A stretch of DNA of 7,362 bases. It comes from Candidatus Aenigmarchaeota archaeon CG_4_9_14_3_um_filter_37_18 (lineage in GTDB: Archaea; Aenigmatarchaeota; Aenigmatarchaeia; CG10238-14). The position numbers were made by a program, and so were the translations under genes. Positions 1 through 5,203 of the stretch are shown here, one piece after another. The stretch spans positions 1 through 7,362 of the forward strand of contig PFTQ01000020.1 in NCBI GenBank assembly GCA_002789635.1, in the 5' to 3' direction. Position 1 is the stretch's first letter. Every line of letters starts with the position of its first letter. The notes under the pieces were generated by a model. It did not search any database. It was not told the DNA's origin and was given only the letters and a program-made list of their open reading frames with translations.

Positions 1-313
1 CATATGGCAATTCATCTACGCTGCCTTTATCAAATTTAATCTCAAGACCTTTACAGTACTCTTCTGCAATATCTAGCATTTTTTTACTGATCTCTATCCC
101 AGTGACTTTTGCACCATTCTGTGCGAGGATCTTAGAAGAAATGCCAGTTCCACAGCCAGCATCCAATATCTCCTTCCCACTCACATTTCCAAGTAATGAA
201 AATGACAAAGGCATTTCCATAAGCTCATTGAAGTGTTTTTCTTTTGTTCTCTTCTCATGAAATATTTCTGCCAACTTATCATAAAGATTTTCTGTTTCTT
301 CTTTGAGACTCAT
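1..313 (-). CDS. Class I SAM-dependent methyltransferase, N-terminal 104 residues (partial)
   Basis: This reads as the N-terminal part of a Rossmann-fold methyltransferase that moves a methyl group from S-adenosylmethionine to an unknown acceptor. It begins MSLKEETENLYDKLAEIF, with a helical cap. Motif I is DAGCGTG at residues 51-57, the glycine-rich SAM loop, and GIEIS around residues 72-76 supplies the acidic residue (E74) at the end of strand beta-2 that normally holds the ribose hydroxyls. The frame is open to the left edge, so the C-terminal substrate-defining half lies outside. The start ATG (313-311) follows a GTGGATGAT stretch that can serve as an SD, and a TATA-like box lies about 35 bases upstream. 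It matches the general Methyltransf_11/25 type. The substrate (small molecule, quinone, protein or RNA) cannot be told. The gene is divergent from 576 and unlikely to belong to its unit. Confidence 0.9.
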   Translation of the reverse strand, partial: MSLKEETENLYDKLAEIFHEKRTKEKHFNELMEMPLSFSLLGNVSGKEILDAGCGTGISSKILAQNGAKVTGIEISKKMLDIAEEYCKGLEIKFDKGSVDELPY

Positions 314-343
314 ATCATCCACATTACTTATTTTGGGTAGATT

Positions 344-353
344 CTTTAAATAT
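344..353 (-). promoter_or_regulatory. TATA-like box for the methyltransferase gene
   Basis: On the minus strand this reads GATATTTAAAGAA, close to the archaeal TATA consensus. A transcription start about 25 bases downstream would fall near 320-323, giving a very short leader before the ATG at 313. It was placed by eye only. Confidence 0.4.
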
Positions 354-411
354 CAAGATGAAAATTTTTATTGTTTAATTCCATCAGGAAATTATCTGAT
401 ATTCCAATAAT

Positions 412-456
412 TCGCTCGCTTTATACTCGGGCTTCGCCCTCGTTAAATGCTCGCTC
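412..456. repeat. G+C-rich GCTCGCT repeat cluster with small hairpin
   Basis: In an otherwise A+T-rich spacer this stretch stands out. The heptamer GCTCGCT occurs at 414-420 and again at 449-455, with GGGCTTCGCCC (a four-base-pair stem around a TTC loop) at 429-439 between them. On the minus strand it reads as GAGCGAG / GGGCGAAGCCC / GCGAGCGA. The block looks like a copy of a dispersed intergenic repeat, not a promoter, but one window cannot show other copies. A 24-codon minus-strand ORF through it has no support as a gene. Confidence 0.35.
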
Positions 457-501
457 ATTTATTGACATCTACCTTCATTTCCCCTCATTCCATACCAAAA
501 G

Positions 502-509
502 TATATTTA
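502..509 (+). promoter_or_regulatory. TATA-like box for the 576-1883 gene pair
   Basis: TATATTTA is preceded by an A-rich CCAAAAG stretch that could act as a BRE. Transcription would begin near 530, leaving a leader of about 45 bases before the ATG at 576. The rest of the 314-575 spacer holds the repeat cluster and nothing else I can support. Confidence 0.4.
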
Positions 510-575
510 GGGCTCCTTTCGATAGTATGTTTTGAGCAGGTAACCTATTACTCTAAGTAATAAATTCGTGGTAGA

Positions 576-944
576 ATGGAGTGTCAATTTGTAAAAACCG
601 ATGGAGAACATTGCAAAGCGAAAGCTCTGGATGATGACAAGTTCTGCTTCTTCCACAGCAAAAACGAAGAAGTAATGGAATCCAGAAAAGAAGCAGCATC
701 AAAAGGCGGGAGAAGTAATAAGAAAGTAGAATGCACACAAGGTCCTATCAAGATCAATAGCACCTCGGAAATTATAGACCTGTACGAAAAAACTGTTAAT
801 GATTTGAGGGCAGGCAAAATAGACATAAGGAGAGCTAACTCAATAGCATACATCTGCAACTCCATGCTCAAGGCATTTGAGCAAAGGGATGTCCTAGCAA
901 AGCTCCAAACGCTGGAGACTGTGCTGAATGTTAAAGGCGGTTAA
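576..944 (+). CDS. Small Cys3-His zinc-ribbon-like protein of mobile-element type (122 aa)
   Basis: The N-terminal 28 residues carry Cys3, Cys13, Cys24 and His27 in the arrangement C-x9-C-x10-C-x2-H, in the context GEHCKAKA and CFFHS. This is a probable structural zinc site. A basic KEAASKGGRSNKK segment follows at about 38-50. The C-terminal part (62-118) is helical and ends in a coiled-coil-like LAKLQTLETVL. Proteins with this order (CxxxxGxxCKAxA, CxxH, then KGG, then a helix with RAG...AN...LKAFE) are known as small unannotated proteins of prophages and integrated elements in bacteria and archaea. Their function is not established, and nucleic-acid binding or an adaptor role is inference. 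The stop codon abuts the next start (TAAATG), so the two are surely cotranscribed. The SD is weak (GTGGTAGA). Confidence 0.82.
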   Translation: MECQFVKTDGEHCKAKALDDDKFCFFHSKNEEVMESRKEAASKGGRSNKKVECTQGPIKINSTSEIIDLYEKTVNDLRAGKIDIRRANSIAYICNSMLKAFEQRDVLAKLQTLETVLNVKGG

Positions 945-1883
945 ATGAATAAGCTGGAATACAGAATAGACAAGCTATTCAGAAGTTTGAATATTGACCA
1001 AAGAAAGACTATGTTTGATTACCTTGCATTCCAATCCAAGACAGCTTCTGACAAGGATAAAGAGCTGATAGCCCAAAAGATAAATCAGTTGCTGCATTCA
1101 ACTTCAAGCGATCAGCTGTGGCTTTTCAATCATTTCATGTTTGATAAATTCAAGAAGATACTCGAAGAGGATATAAAAACAAATCATCCCATAAGAAAAG
1201 CACTGGTTCTCGAGAATCTCAGATTAAGGTTGTTCCTGGATATCCACAGGCACCATGGGCTTTACAAGGACTGCTTGCTGGCGGCAATTAGAATATCGCA
1301 TGACCTCTCAAAAGAGGAATGGGATGGGTTCGTGAAGTTTATCGGCGAGGCATTCAAGGAGATTAACAAAGGGAAGAGTGAGGAAGAATCGGCAATAGAT
1401 CCCATAAGGCTGCATATGCTGATGGAGAAGCTTTCATCGAAGAACCAGAAGAAAATAGAGAAGCTTAAGAACAATGGCTTGAAACCCAAATGCTTGGAGC
1501 TGCTGCACAGGCAGGACTGGATAGAAAGTGCAGGCATGGATAGTTTCATCAGGCTGGTTGTGCTATTGGATCAGTATCTTGTTTTAGAATTAGGGAGAGA
1601 TAGGTTGTTCCAGTTCGACATAATATCTGAATTTGAATCTTTGGCTGAGGGCGAGAAAGGAATCAGAAGCCTCATAGCTGATTACCTCAAAGCTCTTGAC
1701 TGTGATGAGGGGATGGTTAGGATTGCTGCTGAGGATTGCTTCCCGTTCTCAGCTACTATTGAAGTATTGGATAAGTTTTCTGGGGAGATGAATGGTCAGC
1801 TGGGCGATATGCTGAATAGTATTCCGGAGTTAGAAGAGGTTAAGAAGCAGATGATTTTGAAAACCAATAAAGATCCCATTTAA
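945..1883 (+). CDS. Unrecognised all-helical protein (312 aa), second gene of the pair
   Basis: I do not recognise this protein. It starts directly after the upstream stop with no spacer, so it is probably made by translational coupling to the zinc-ribbon gene. It is predicted almost wholly helical and charged. There is a His-rich patch, DIHRHHGLY, at about 99-107 and an acidic-hydrophobic tail ending in PELEEVKKQMILK. There is no signal peptide, membrane segment, P-loop or obvious metal cluster. The pattern of short helices could form a HEAT-like or other helical-bundle scaffold, but this is a guess. Base composition is higher in G+C than the genes to its right: the line 1261-1320 has 26 of 60 G+C by hand count, against 14 of 60 at 2401-2460. 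The last 44 bases overlap the convergent gene on the minus strand. Confidence 0.8.
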   Translation: MNKLEYRIDKLFRSLNIDQRKTMFDYLAFQSKTASDKDKELIAQKINQLLHSTSSDQLWLFNHFMFDKFKKILEEDIKTNHPIRKALVLENLRLRLFLDIHRHHGLYKDCLLAAIRISHDLSKEEWDGFVKFIGEAFKEINKGKSEEESAIDPIRLHMLMEKLSSKNQKKIEKLKNNGLKPKCLELLHRQDWIESAGMDSFIRLVVLLDQYLVLELGRDRLFQFDIISEFESLAEGEKGIRSLIADYLKALDCDEGMVRIAAEDCFPFSATIEVLDKFSGEMNGQLGDMLNSIPELEEVKKQMILKTNKDPI

Positions 1884-2766
1884 TTCCGTGAAAATATTTA
1901 GATCCACTTTCTGTAAGGAAATAAATGTGTTTTTTAGCTCCTTGCCTAACCTTAGTCCCATCTTTCTTTTTAAAACTGAGTTGCTCAATTCTTTTCTTAG
2001 GTTGTTTTCTATATTTTTTTATTTTGTGTTTATCAACAAGACCTATCTTCTTAAGTGAATATAATATTTCTTTGATTGCTGTGATAGAAATATCAATTCC
2101 ATTTTCATCCATTTCATTTTTTATTAATCCACATATTTCTCCAAGACCCTTTGGCTTAACTATTTCTTTGTCATATTTTCCCTGTGAGAACCTATTTTCA
2201 TATAGCACTTTAAGTGTCAATAATCGTTGAATTTTTGCCCCATAAATATTACAGTATTCTATGTCATTTTGTACTTGCCCTAGCAACAGACTAATTTTAT
2301 CCAGTTCTTCTTTACAACCAATAAGCACTTCGAAAATTTTTCCATTAATGCCTTTAAAATTAAAATCCGGTAGATTGAAACTAAATTGAAATGATATTGA
2401 ATCCAAATTTTGTTTGTCATTCGTGAGTAGAATATAATAACTTCTAATATTATTGAAGTAGCGGTTCAACTCTTTATAGCATAGAATTAATTCATAGGGT
2501 TTTTTAATCCTTCTTTTTTCATAAGTGAGATAGAGTTCCCCAATAATTCTGTCTATTCTCTCAATTATTTTTCCTACAAAGTCTAACTTATCCCCCACTA
2601 ATTTCATTGTATCTATATAAAGATCTTTTCTTATTTTCTGAGTTTCGTTAATTATTTCTTGGGATAGGGTAGGTAGTTCTATATTCTTGCCATCTATTAA
2701 GGGTAATATCTCACCTTTCCGTCCTGATCTAGGCATATGGAAGTTTTTAGATTCTCCTTTATTCAA
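1840..2766 (-). CDS. Helical protein with C-terminal winged helix (308 aa), TTG start
   Basis: This is a putative DNA-binding protein. Residues 36-190 are long helices (for example KLDFVGKIIERIDRIIGELYL), possibly a dimerisation or effector region. Residues about 207-292 look like a winged helix-turn-helix: helix GEICGLIKNEMDENG, recognition region SITAIKEILYSLKKIGLVDK, a basic wing, then IYFLTESGSKYF, the YxLTxxG ending common in winged-helix regulators. I keep the TTG start at 2766 because a good SD (GAGGTGA, 2777-2771) sits four bases upstream. The first internal ATG (2736) has only a distant GGAG. It is divergent from the 2896 operon across 129 bases, as expected for a regulator or initiator of that operon. 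Its 3' end runs 44 bases into the 945-1883 gene. It resembles no family I can name. Confidence 0.8.
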   Translation of the reverse strand: MNKGESKNFHMPRSGRKGEILPLIDGKNIELPTLSQEIINETQKIRKDLYIDTMKLVGDKLDFVGKIIERIDRIIGELYLTYEKRRIKKPYELILCYKELNRYFNNIRSYYILLTNDKQNLDSISFQFSFNLPDFNFKGINGKIFEVLIGCKEELDKISLLLGQVQNDIEYCNIYGAKIQRLLTLKVLYENRFSQGKYDKEIVKPKGLGEICGLIKNEMDENGIDISITAIKEILYSLKKIGLVDKHKIKKYRKQPKKRIEQLSFKKKDGTKVRQGAKKHIYFLTESGSKYFHGIKWDLYWFSKSSAS

Positions 2767-2770
2767 AATC

Positions 2771-2777
2771 TCACCTC
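2771..2777 (-). promoter_or_regulatory. Shine-Dalgarno deciding the TTG start
   Basis: GAGGTGA on the minus strand, four bases before TTG at 2766-2764. It is one of the best SD matches in the window and the main reason to accept a non-ATG start. Confidence 0.6.
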
Positions 2778-2810
2778 TTGAATTTTGTCACAAAAAACAA
2801 AGAAAAACTG

Positions 2811-2890
2811 ATTAAATCTATCCTTCAGTCGATACACCAATAATAGAAGTAGAAGAAGAAATAGATTTGCATTTTTCTTCTTCGGAGGTT
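2811..2890 (+). promoter_or_regulatory. Promoter and structured leader of the 2896 operon
   Basis: A weak TATA-like ATTAAATC lies at 2811-2818. Downstream is a perfect 10-bp inverted repeat, GAAGAAGAAA (2852-2861) and TTTCTTCTTC (2874-2883), with a 12-base loop. Its right arm ends directly against the strong SD GGAGGTT (2884-2890). A second, mutually exclusive 8-bp pairing is possible between AAATCTAT (2814-2821) and ATAGATTT (2861-2868). The first hairpin could mask or expose the SD, or either repeat could be a protein operator for the adjacent winged-helix proteins. The structure is seen, the function is inferred. Confidence 0.45.
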
Positions 2891-2895
2891 ATACG

Positions 2896-3168
2896 ATGGA
2901 AGTAAAATTTACTCAAACAGATGCAAGAATTGTAAAAGCTTGCAAGATGCCTAAAAGACCAATAGAATTGGTGGAACAGTTCAAATTTGGAATGAGTTAC
3001 AGTTATCTCAACCAGAGACTCTCTTTCTTAGCAGCAGTCGGGGTTTTAGAAAAATGTAATTCAGAAGGGCGAGAAAAAAATGCGACTTGGTACAGCGTGG
3101 TTGATAGAAAGTATCTTGAAGAAGCTGAGAGAATTTTGGGTGAAGGTGGAGACAATGTTAAAAGTTAA
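2896..3168 (+). CDS. Small winged-helix DNA-binding protein (90 aa), first gene of the operon
   Basis: This is a stand-alone winged helix of about the minimum size. Helix 1 is around TDARIVKAC (8-16). The helix-turn-helix is at about 22-52 (RPIELVEQF, then SYSYLNQRLSFLAAVGVLEK). A wing follows at about 53-69 with the Gly/Lys-rich turn NSEGREKNATWYSVV, then a C-terminal helix. The layout (x-ELV-x...YLNQRLxFLxxxGVLEK...W/YSV) is that of small archaeal ArsR/MarR-like regulators and element-encoded repressors. No ArsR-type metal Cys pair is evident. The start has a strong SD, GGAGGTT, five bases upstream. The gene overlaps the next by 14 bases. As the first gene behind an inverted repeat it may autoregulate the operon. 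An origin-binding role is also possible. Confidence 0.85.
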   Translation: MEVKFTQTDARIVKACKMPKRPIELVEQFKFGMSYSYLNQRLSFLAAVGVLEKCNSEGREKNATWYSVVDRKYLEEAERILGEGGDNVKS

Positions 3169-3406
3169 ATTGGAATGTAATAATGTACCATCTTATAAAG
3201 TTGCTGATTGTTTAGCTAGATTCTCCAAAAAATTCCCTCTTGCATACAAAATCGAATCTGAAGGAACAAAGGTTGCGGTGGAATTTAGAATTACATCAAT
3301 GTCACTTTTGAATGAGCTTAAAAGGCGTCTAACACATCTAAAGGGTGCTAACTTTGAATACCTTAAAATAGAGAAGGTGCTGAATGATGAAGAATCAAGA
3401 AGATGA
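3155..3406 (+). CDS. Small alpha/beta protein of unknown function (83 aa)
   Basis: I do not recognise the family. The pattern is beta (LKVKLECNN) - alpha (SYKVADCLARFSKKF) - beta (LAYKIESEG) - beta (KVAVEFRIT) - alpha (LLNELKRRLTHLKG) - beta (EYLKIEKVL), which fits a ferredoxin-like fold. A distant Pcc1 or ACT-like relationship crossed my mind but nothing specific supports it. I chose the ATG at 3155 over an open frame beginning at 3080, because GGTGGAG at 3145-3151 is a good SD just upstream and because the 3080 version would overlap most of the winged-helix gene's C-terminus out of frame. The gene overlaps its upstream neighbour by 14 bases and the next small ORF by about 20, so coupled translation is likely. 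Confidence 0.75.
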   Translation: MLKVKLECNNVPSYKVADCLARFSKKFPLAYKIESEGTKVAVEFRITSMSLLNELKRRLTHLKGANFEYLKIEKVLNDEESRR

Positions 3407-3515
3407 ACAAATTAAATTTATGCCCGCCTCTTGGGTCATACTTCATGAATTGTGGTTAAAAGAAAAAGAAAAAAGTGGTTTCAATGCTGAAAATAACTCT
3501 GGAGCTAGAAGCTAA
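3384..3515 (+). CDS. Possible 42-43 aa protein bridging two operon genes
   Basis: A short ORF begins with tandem ATG ATG (3384, 3387) inside the end of the 83-residue gene and ends TAA at 3513-3515, inside the start of the next gene. Without it, the operon would have a 77-base gap at 3407-3483. With it, every junction overlaps. GGTG at 3376-3379 lies four bases before the first ATG. The product begins MKNQEDEQIKFMPASWVIL and continues with HELWLKEKEKSGFN, a short amphipathic helix, then a polar tail. No function can be given. It could instead be an untranslated linker, with the downstream gene started on its own SD. Absence of conservation in relatives would remove it. Confidence 0.45.
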   Translation: MMKNQEDEQIKFMPASWVILHELWLKEKEKSGFNAENNSGARS

Positions 3516-3774
3516 TAGATTACAAAAGATTGAACAAAAGTTTTTAGAGGAATTGTTTATTAGATTCAATAAACATTTTTCTAATTCCAGATTAGTTGGG
3601 CTAAACCAAGAAAAGATTATTAAATTCCCAATAATTTGGTCATGGTTCAAGAATTGGAGATTCTCGAAAAAAGAAGCAAAATATATCATCCAAAGATGGG
3701 ACGAACTAGGTTTCTGCATCAGAATACCTTACGTTGGGGTTAAGATAAACGATGATGGTGAAGTTTATGGTTAA
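3484..3774 (+). CDS. Small winged-helix-like protein (96 aa) just upstream of the ATPase
   Basis: The N-terminal half is a charged helix (ANRLQKIEQKFLEELFIRFNK). The C-terminal half, RFSKKEAKYIIQRWDELGF followed by CIRIPYVGVKI, has the look of a helix-turn-helix and a short wing, as in small element proteins that read S-x-x-E-A-x-x-x-L-x-x-L-x-x-x-G-F. I take the ATG at 3484. A GTG at 3475 in the same frame adds only MVS, and GTGGT at 3475-3479 may serve as the SD. It overlaps the ATPase start by 8 bases (ATGGTTAA), a classic coupling junction, so the two proteins are probably made in linked amounts. A role as DNA-binding partner or loader for the ATPase is inference from position. Confidence 0.72.
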   Translation: MLKITLELEANRLQKIEQKFLEELFIRFNKHFSNSRLVGLNQEKIIKFPIIWSWFKNWRFSKKEAKYIIQRWDELGFCIRIPYVGVKINDDGEVYG

Positions 3775-5122
3775 GATTAAAGAAAATCAACTTCTAGTAT
3801 TTTTCATCAAAGATGTCAAAGAAAAAATAATAGGTAGTGATGGGGCAGAATATGGCCCATTCAAAGTTGGTGATATAGCAAAATTGCCAAGAAGTAATGC
3901 AGCTCTCTTTGTTGAAAAATGTTATTGCAGGATAATAACAAAAAAGAACATCCATAAATTAGAATCAATAAAACCAATGAGCATAAAAGAACTCCAGGAA
4001 ATACTTGAGACGACTGTAAAACATGATGACATAAACAAGGTTCTAACATTTTTTTGCATGCTTACAGCCTATACCGAAGATTCACAATTCAATTTAAGTT
4101 TTAGAGCTCCCAGCAGCACTGGAAAGAGCTACATACCTTTGGAGATAATGTCATTGTTCCCAAAAGAGGATGTCATTTTAATTGCCTATTCAAGTCCAAC
4201 CTCATTCTATCACGACAGCGGTGAATGGGACAAAGAAAAGAAATGCATCATAATAAATTTAGAACGAAAAATAATCATTTTCCTAGACCAACCACACGAC
4301 CAATTGCTTATGAGACTAAGGCCCTTATTGAGTCATGACCAAAAAGAGCTTCTATACAAGATTACAGATAAAAAAGAAAGGAAAGGTTTGCGGACAAAAA
4401 ATGTTCTAATCAGGGGATTCCCGTCGGTGATATTCTGCACAGGTTCTTTAAAGGCAGATGAGCAAGAAGTGACAAGAAATATTTTACTAAGTCCAGAGAC
4501 TACACAAGAAAAGATTCGTGAATCATTATATCTGAAGGCCTTAAGAGAAGGTGATCCCTATAAATTTCAAGAAAAACTGAAGAACTCAAAAAGGGATTTG
4601 CTGGCTCAACGAATTGTTGAAATCAAAAAAACTGCTATTTCTAAAATATTGGTTGATTCCGATTATGTTTATGGAAAATTCGTTAAAAAATATCCTAAAC
4701 TGAAACCTAAACATATGAGGGACTTGGGAAGGATATTTTCCATAATCAAGGGAATCGCATCATTCAACTTTTGGTCTCATGAAAGAGATGAAAACAACAA
4801 TATAACAGCAACAAAAGAGGATATCGATGAAGCATTTAGGATATGGGATGAACTTGGTGAAAGTCAAGACTTGGGTATCCCTCCATATATCTACAGACTA
4901 TTCAAAGAAGTTATAGAGCCAATCGTGAAAGATGGGGCTAGTCGTAGGGACATCTCCCAAAAGCATTATGAAGTTTATGGAAGACCTATTCAAGATTGGC
5001 TTCTAAGACAACAAATATTGCCTGCTTTGGAATCTGCTGGACTCATTTATCAGGAACCAGATCCTTCAGATAAGAGAAAGATGTTGATATATGTGACTAC
5101 CCCACCCCTCAACTCACTATAA
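3767..5122 (+). CDS. AAA+/P-loop helicase-like ATPase with N-terminal GINS-B-like domain (451 aa)
   Basis: Domains are numbered from the 3767 start. Residues about 10-58 (LLVFFIKDV...GSDGAEYGPFKVGDIAKLP..A..FVEK...RII) match the layout I associate with the GINS B domain: hydrophobic strand, DG, YGPF, GD, LP, then a helix. Residues about 105-245 form the ATPase core: Walker A APSSTGKS (114-121, with Ala where the first Gly usually is), Walker B IIIFLDQPH (169-177, Gln175 in place of the usual Glu), a sensor-like PSVIFCTGS (219-227), and Arg237 in EVTRNILLSPE as a candidate finger. Residues about 372-444 form a winged helix. It most resembles replicative helicase-like ATPases of archaeal plasmids and proviruses, related to MCM or SF3-type proteins. 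The exact family is unsure. ATP-driven DNA unwinding is inferred. GGTGAA at 3757-3762 supports 3767 over the ATG at 3752. Confidence 0.8.
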   Translation: MVKIKENQLLVFFIKDVKEKIIGSDGAEYGPFKVGDIAKLPRSNAALFVEKCYCRIITKKNIHKLESIKPMSIKELQEILETTVKHDDINKVLTFFCMLTAYTEDSQFNLSFRAPSSTGKSYIPLEIMSLFPKEDVILIAYSSPTSFYHDSGEWDKEKKCIIINLERKIIIFLDQPHDQLLMRLRPLLSHDQKELLYKITDKKERKGLRTKNVLIRGFPSVIFCTGSLKADEQEVTRNILLSPETTQEKIRESLYLKALREGDPYKFQEKLKNSKRDLLAQRIVEIKKTAISKILVDSDYVYGKFVKKYPKLKPKHMRDLGRIFSIIKGIASFNFWSHERDENNNITATKEDIDEAFRIWDELGESQDLGIPPYIYRLFKEVIEPIVKDGASRRDISQKHYEVYGRPIQDWLLRQQILPALESAGLIYQEPDPSDKRKMLIYVTTPPLNSL

Positions 5123-5161
5123 TTTTCCCTCAAAAGAATATAGTGAGTGAAAGGGTGGGGT
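5099..5161. repeat. Imperfect 23-bp inverted repeat over the ATPase stop codon
   Basis: Left arm 5099-5121 and right arm 5139-5161 match at 20 of 23 positions. Two perfect blocks (ACCCCACCC, and ACTCACTATA with its partner) flank a short mismatch zone. TTTT (5123-5126) can also pair with AAAA (5132-5135), leaving a CCCTC loop, so the whole 63 bases can fold into one long hairpin. It includes the TAA at 5120-5122. No strong T-run follows, so it is not a standard terminator. It could block read-through, stabilise the operon mRNA, or be a protein or replication-origin site. Confidence 0.7.
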
Positions 5162-5170
5162 GAATTGTTC

Positions 5171-5180
5171 AAAAATAAAA
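5171..5180 (+). promoter_or_regulatory. Possible TATA box for the lipoprotein gene
   Basis: AAAAATAAAA is centred about 26-28 bases before the ATG at 5204, which would give an almost leaderless transcript. This fits the lack of an SD at that ATG. The match is weak in an A-rich region. Confidence 0.3.
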
Positions 5181-5203
5181 GTTTGTTAAGTTATCTAAAA
5201 GTT

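Noticed and set aside
1925..2230. Hydrophobic 101-aa plus-strand ORF
   Set aside because: It is antisense to the Lys-rich winged-helix end of the 1840-2766 gene. Its Phe/Leu/Ser richness is what such a shadow gives, and there is no SD.
3080..3154. Longer version of the 83-aa protein starting at 3080
   Set aside because: The extra 25 residues are the out-of-frame shadow of the upstream winged-helix gene. ATG 3155 has its own SD.
3456..3719. Minus-strand 87-aa ORF, and similar antisense ORFs at 584, 1262, 3861, 5278, 5765 and 6734
   Set aside because: All lie opposite better-supported genes, have unbalanced Phe/Leu/Ser composition, and lack SD motifs.
5147..5203. GTG-initiated N-terminal extension of the lipoprotein
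   Set aside because: It lies in the right arm of the inverted repeat, has no good SD, and would bury the lipoprotein signal 19 residues inside the protein.
5123..5203. Standard Rho-independent-like terminator after the ATPase
   Set aside because: The hairpin is strong but is followed by GAATTGTTC and A-rich sequence, not a T-run.
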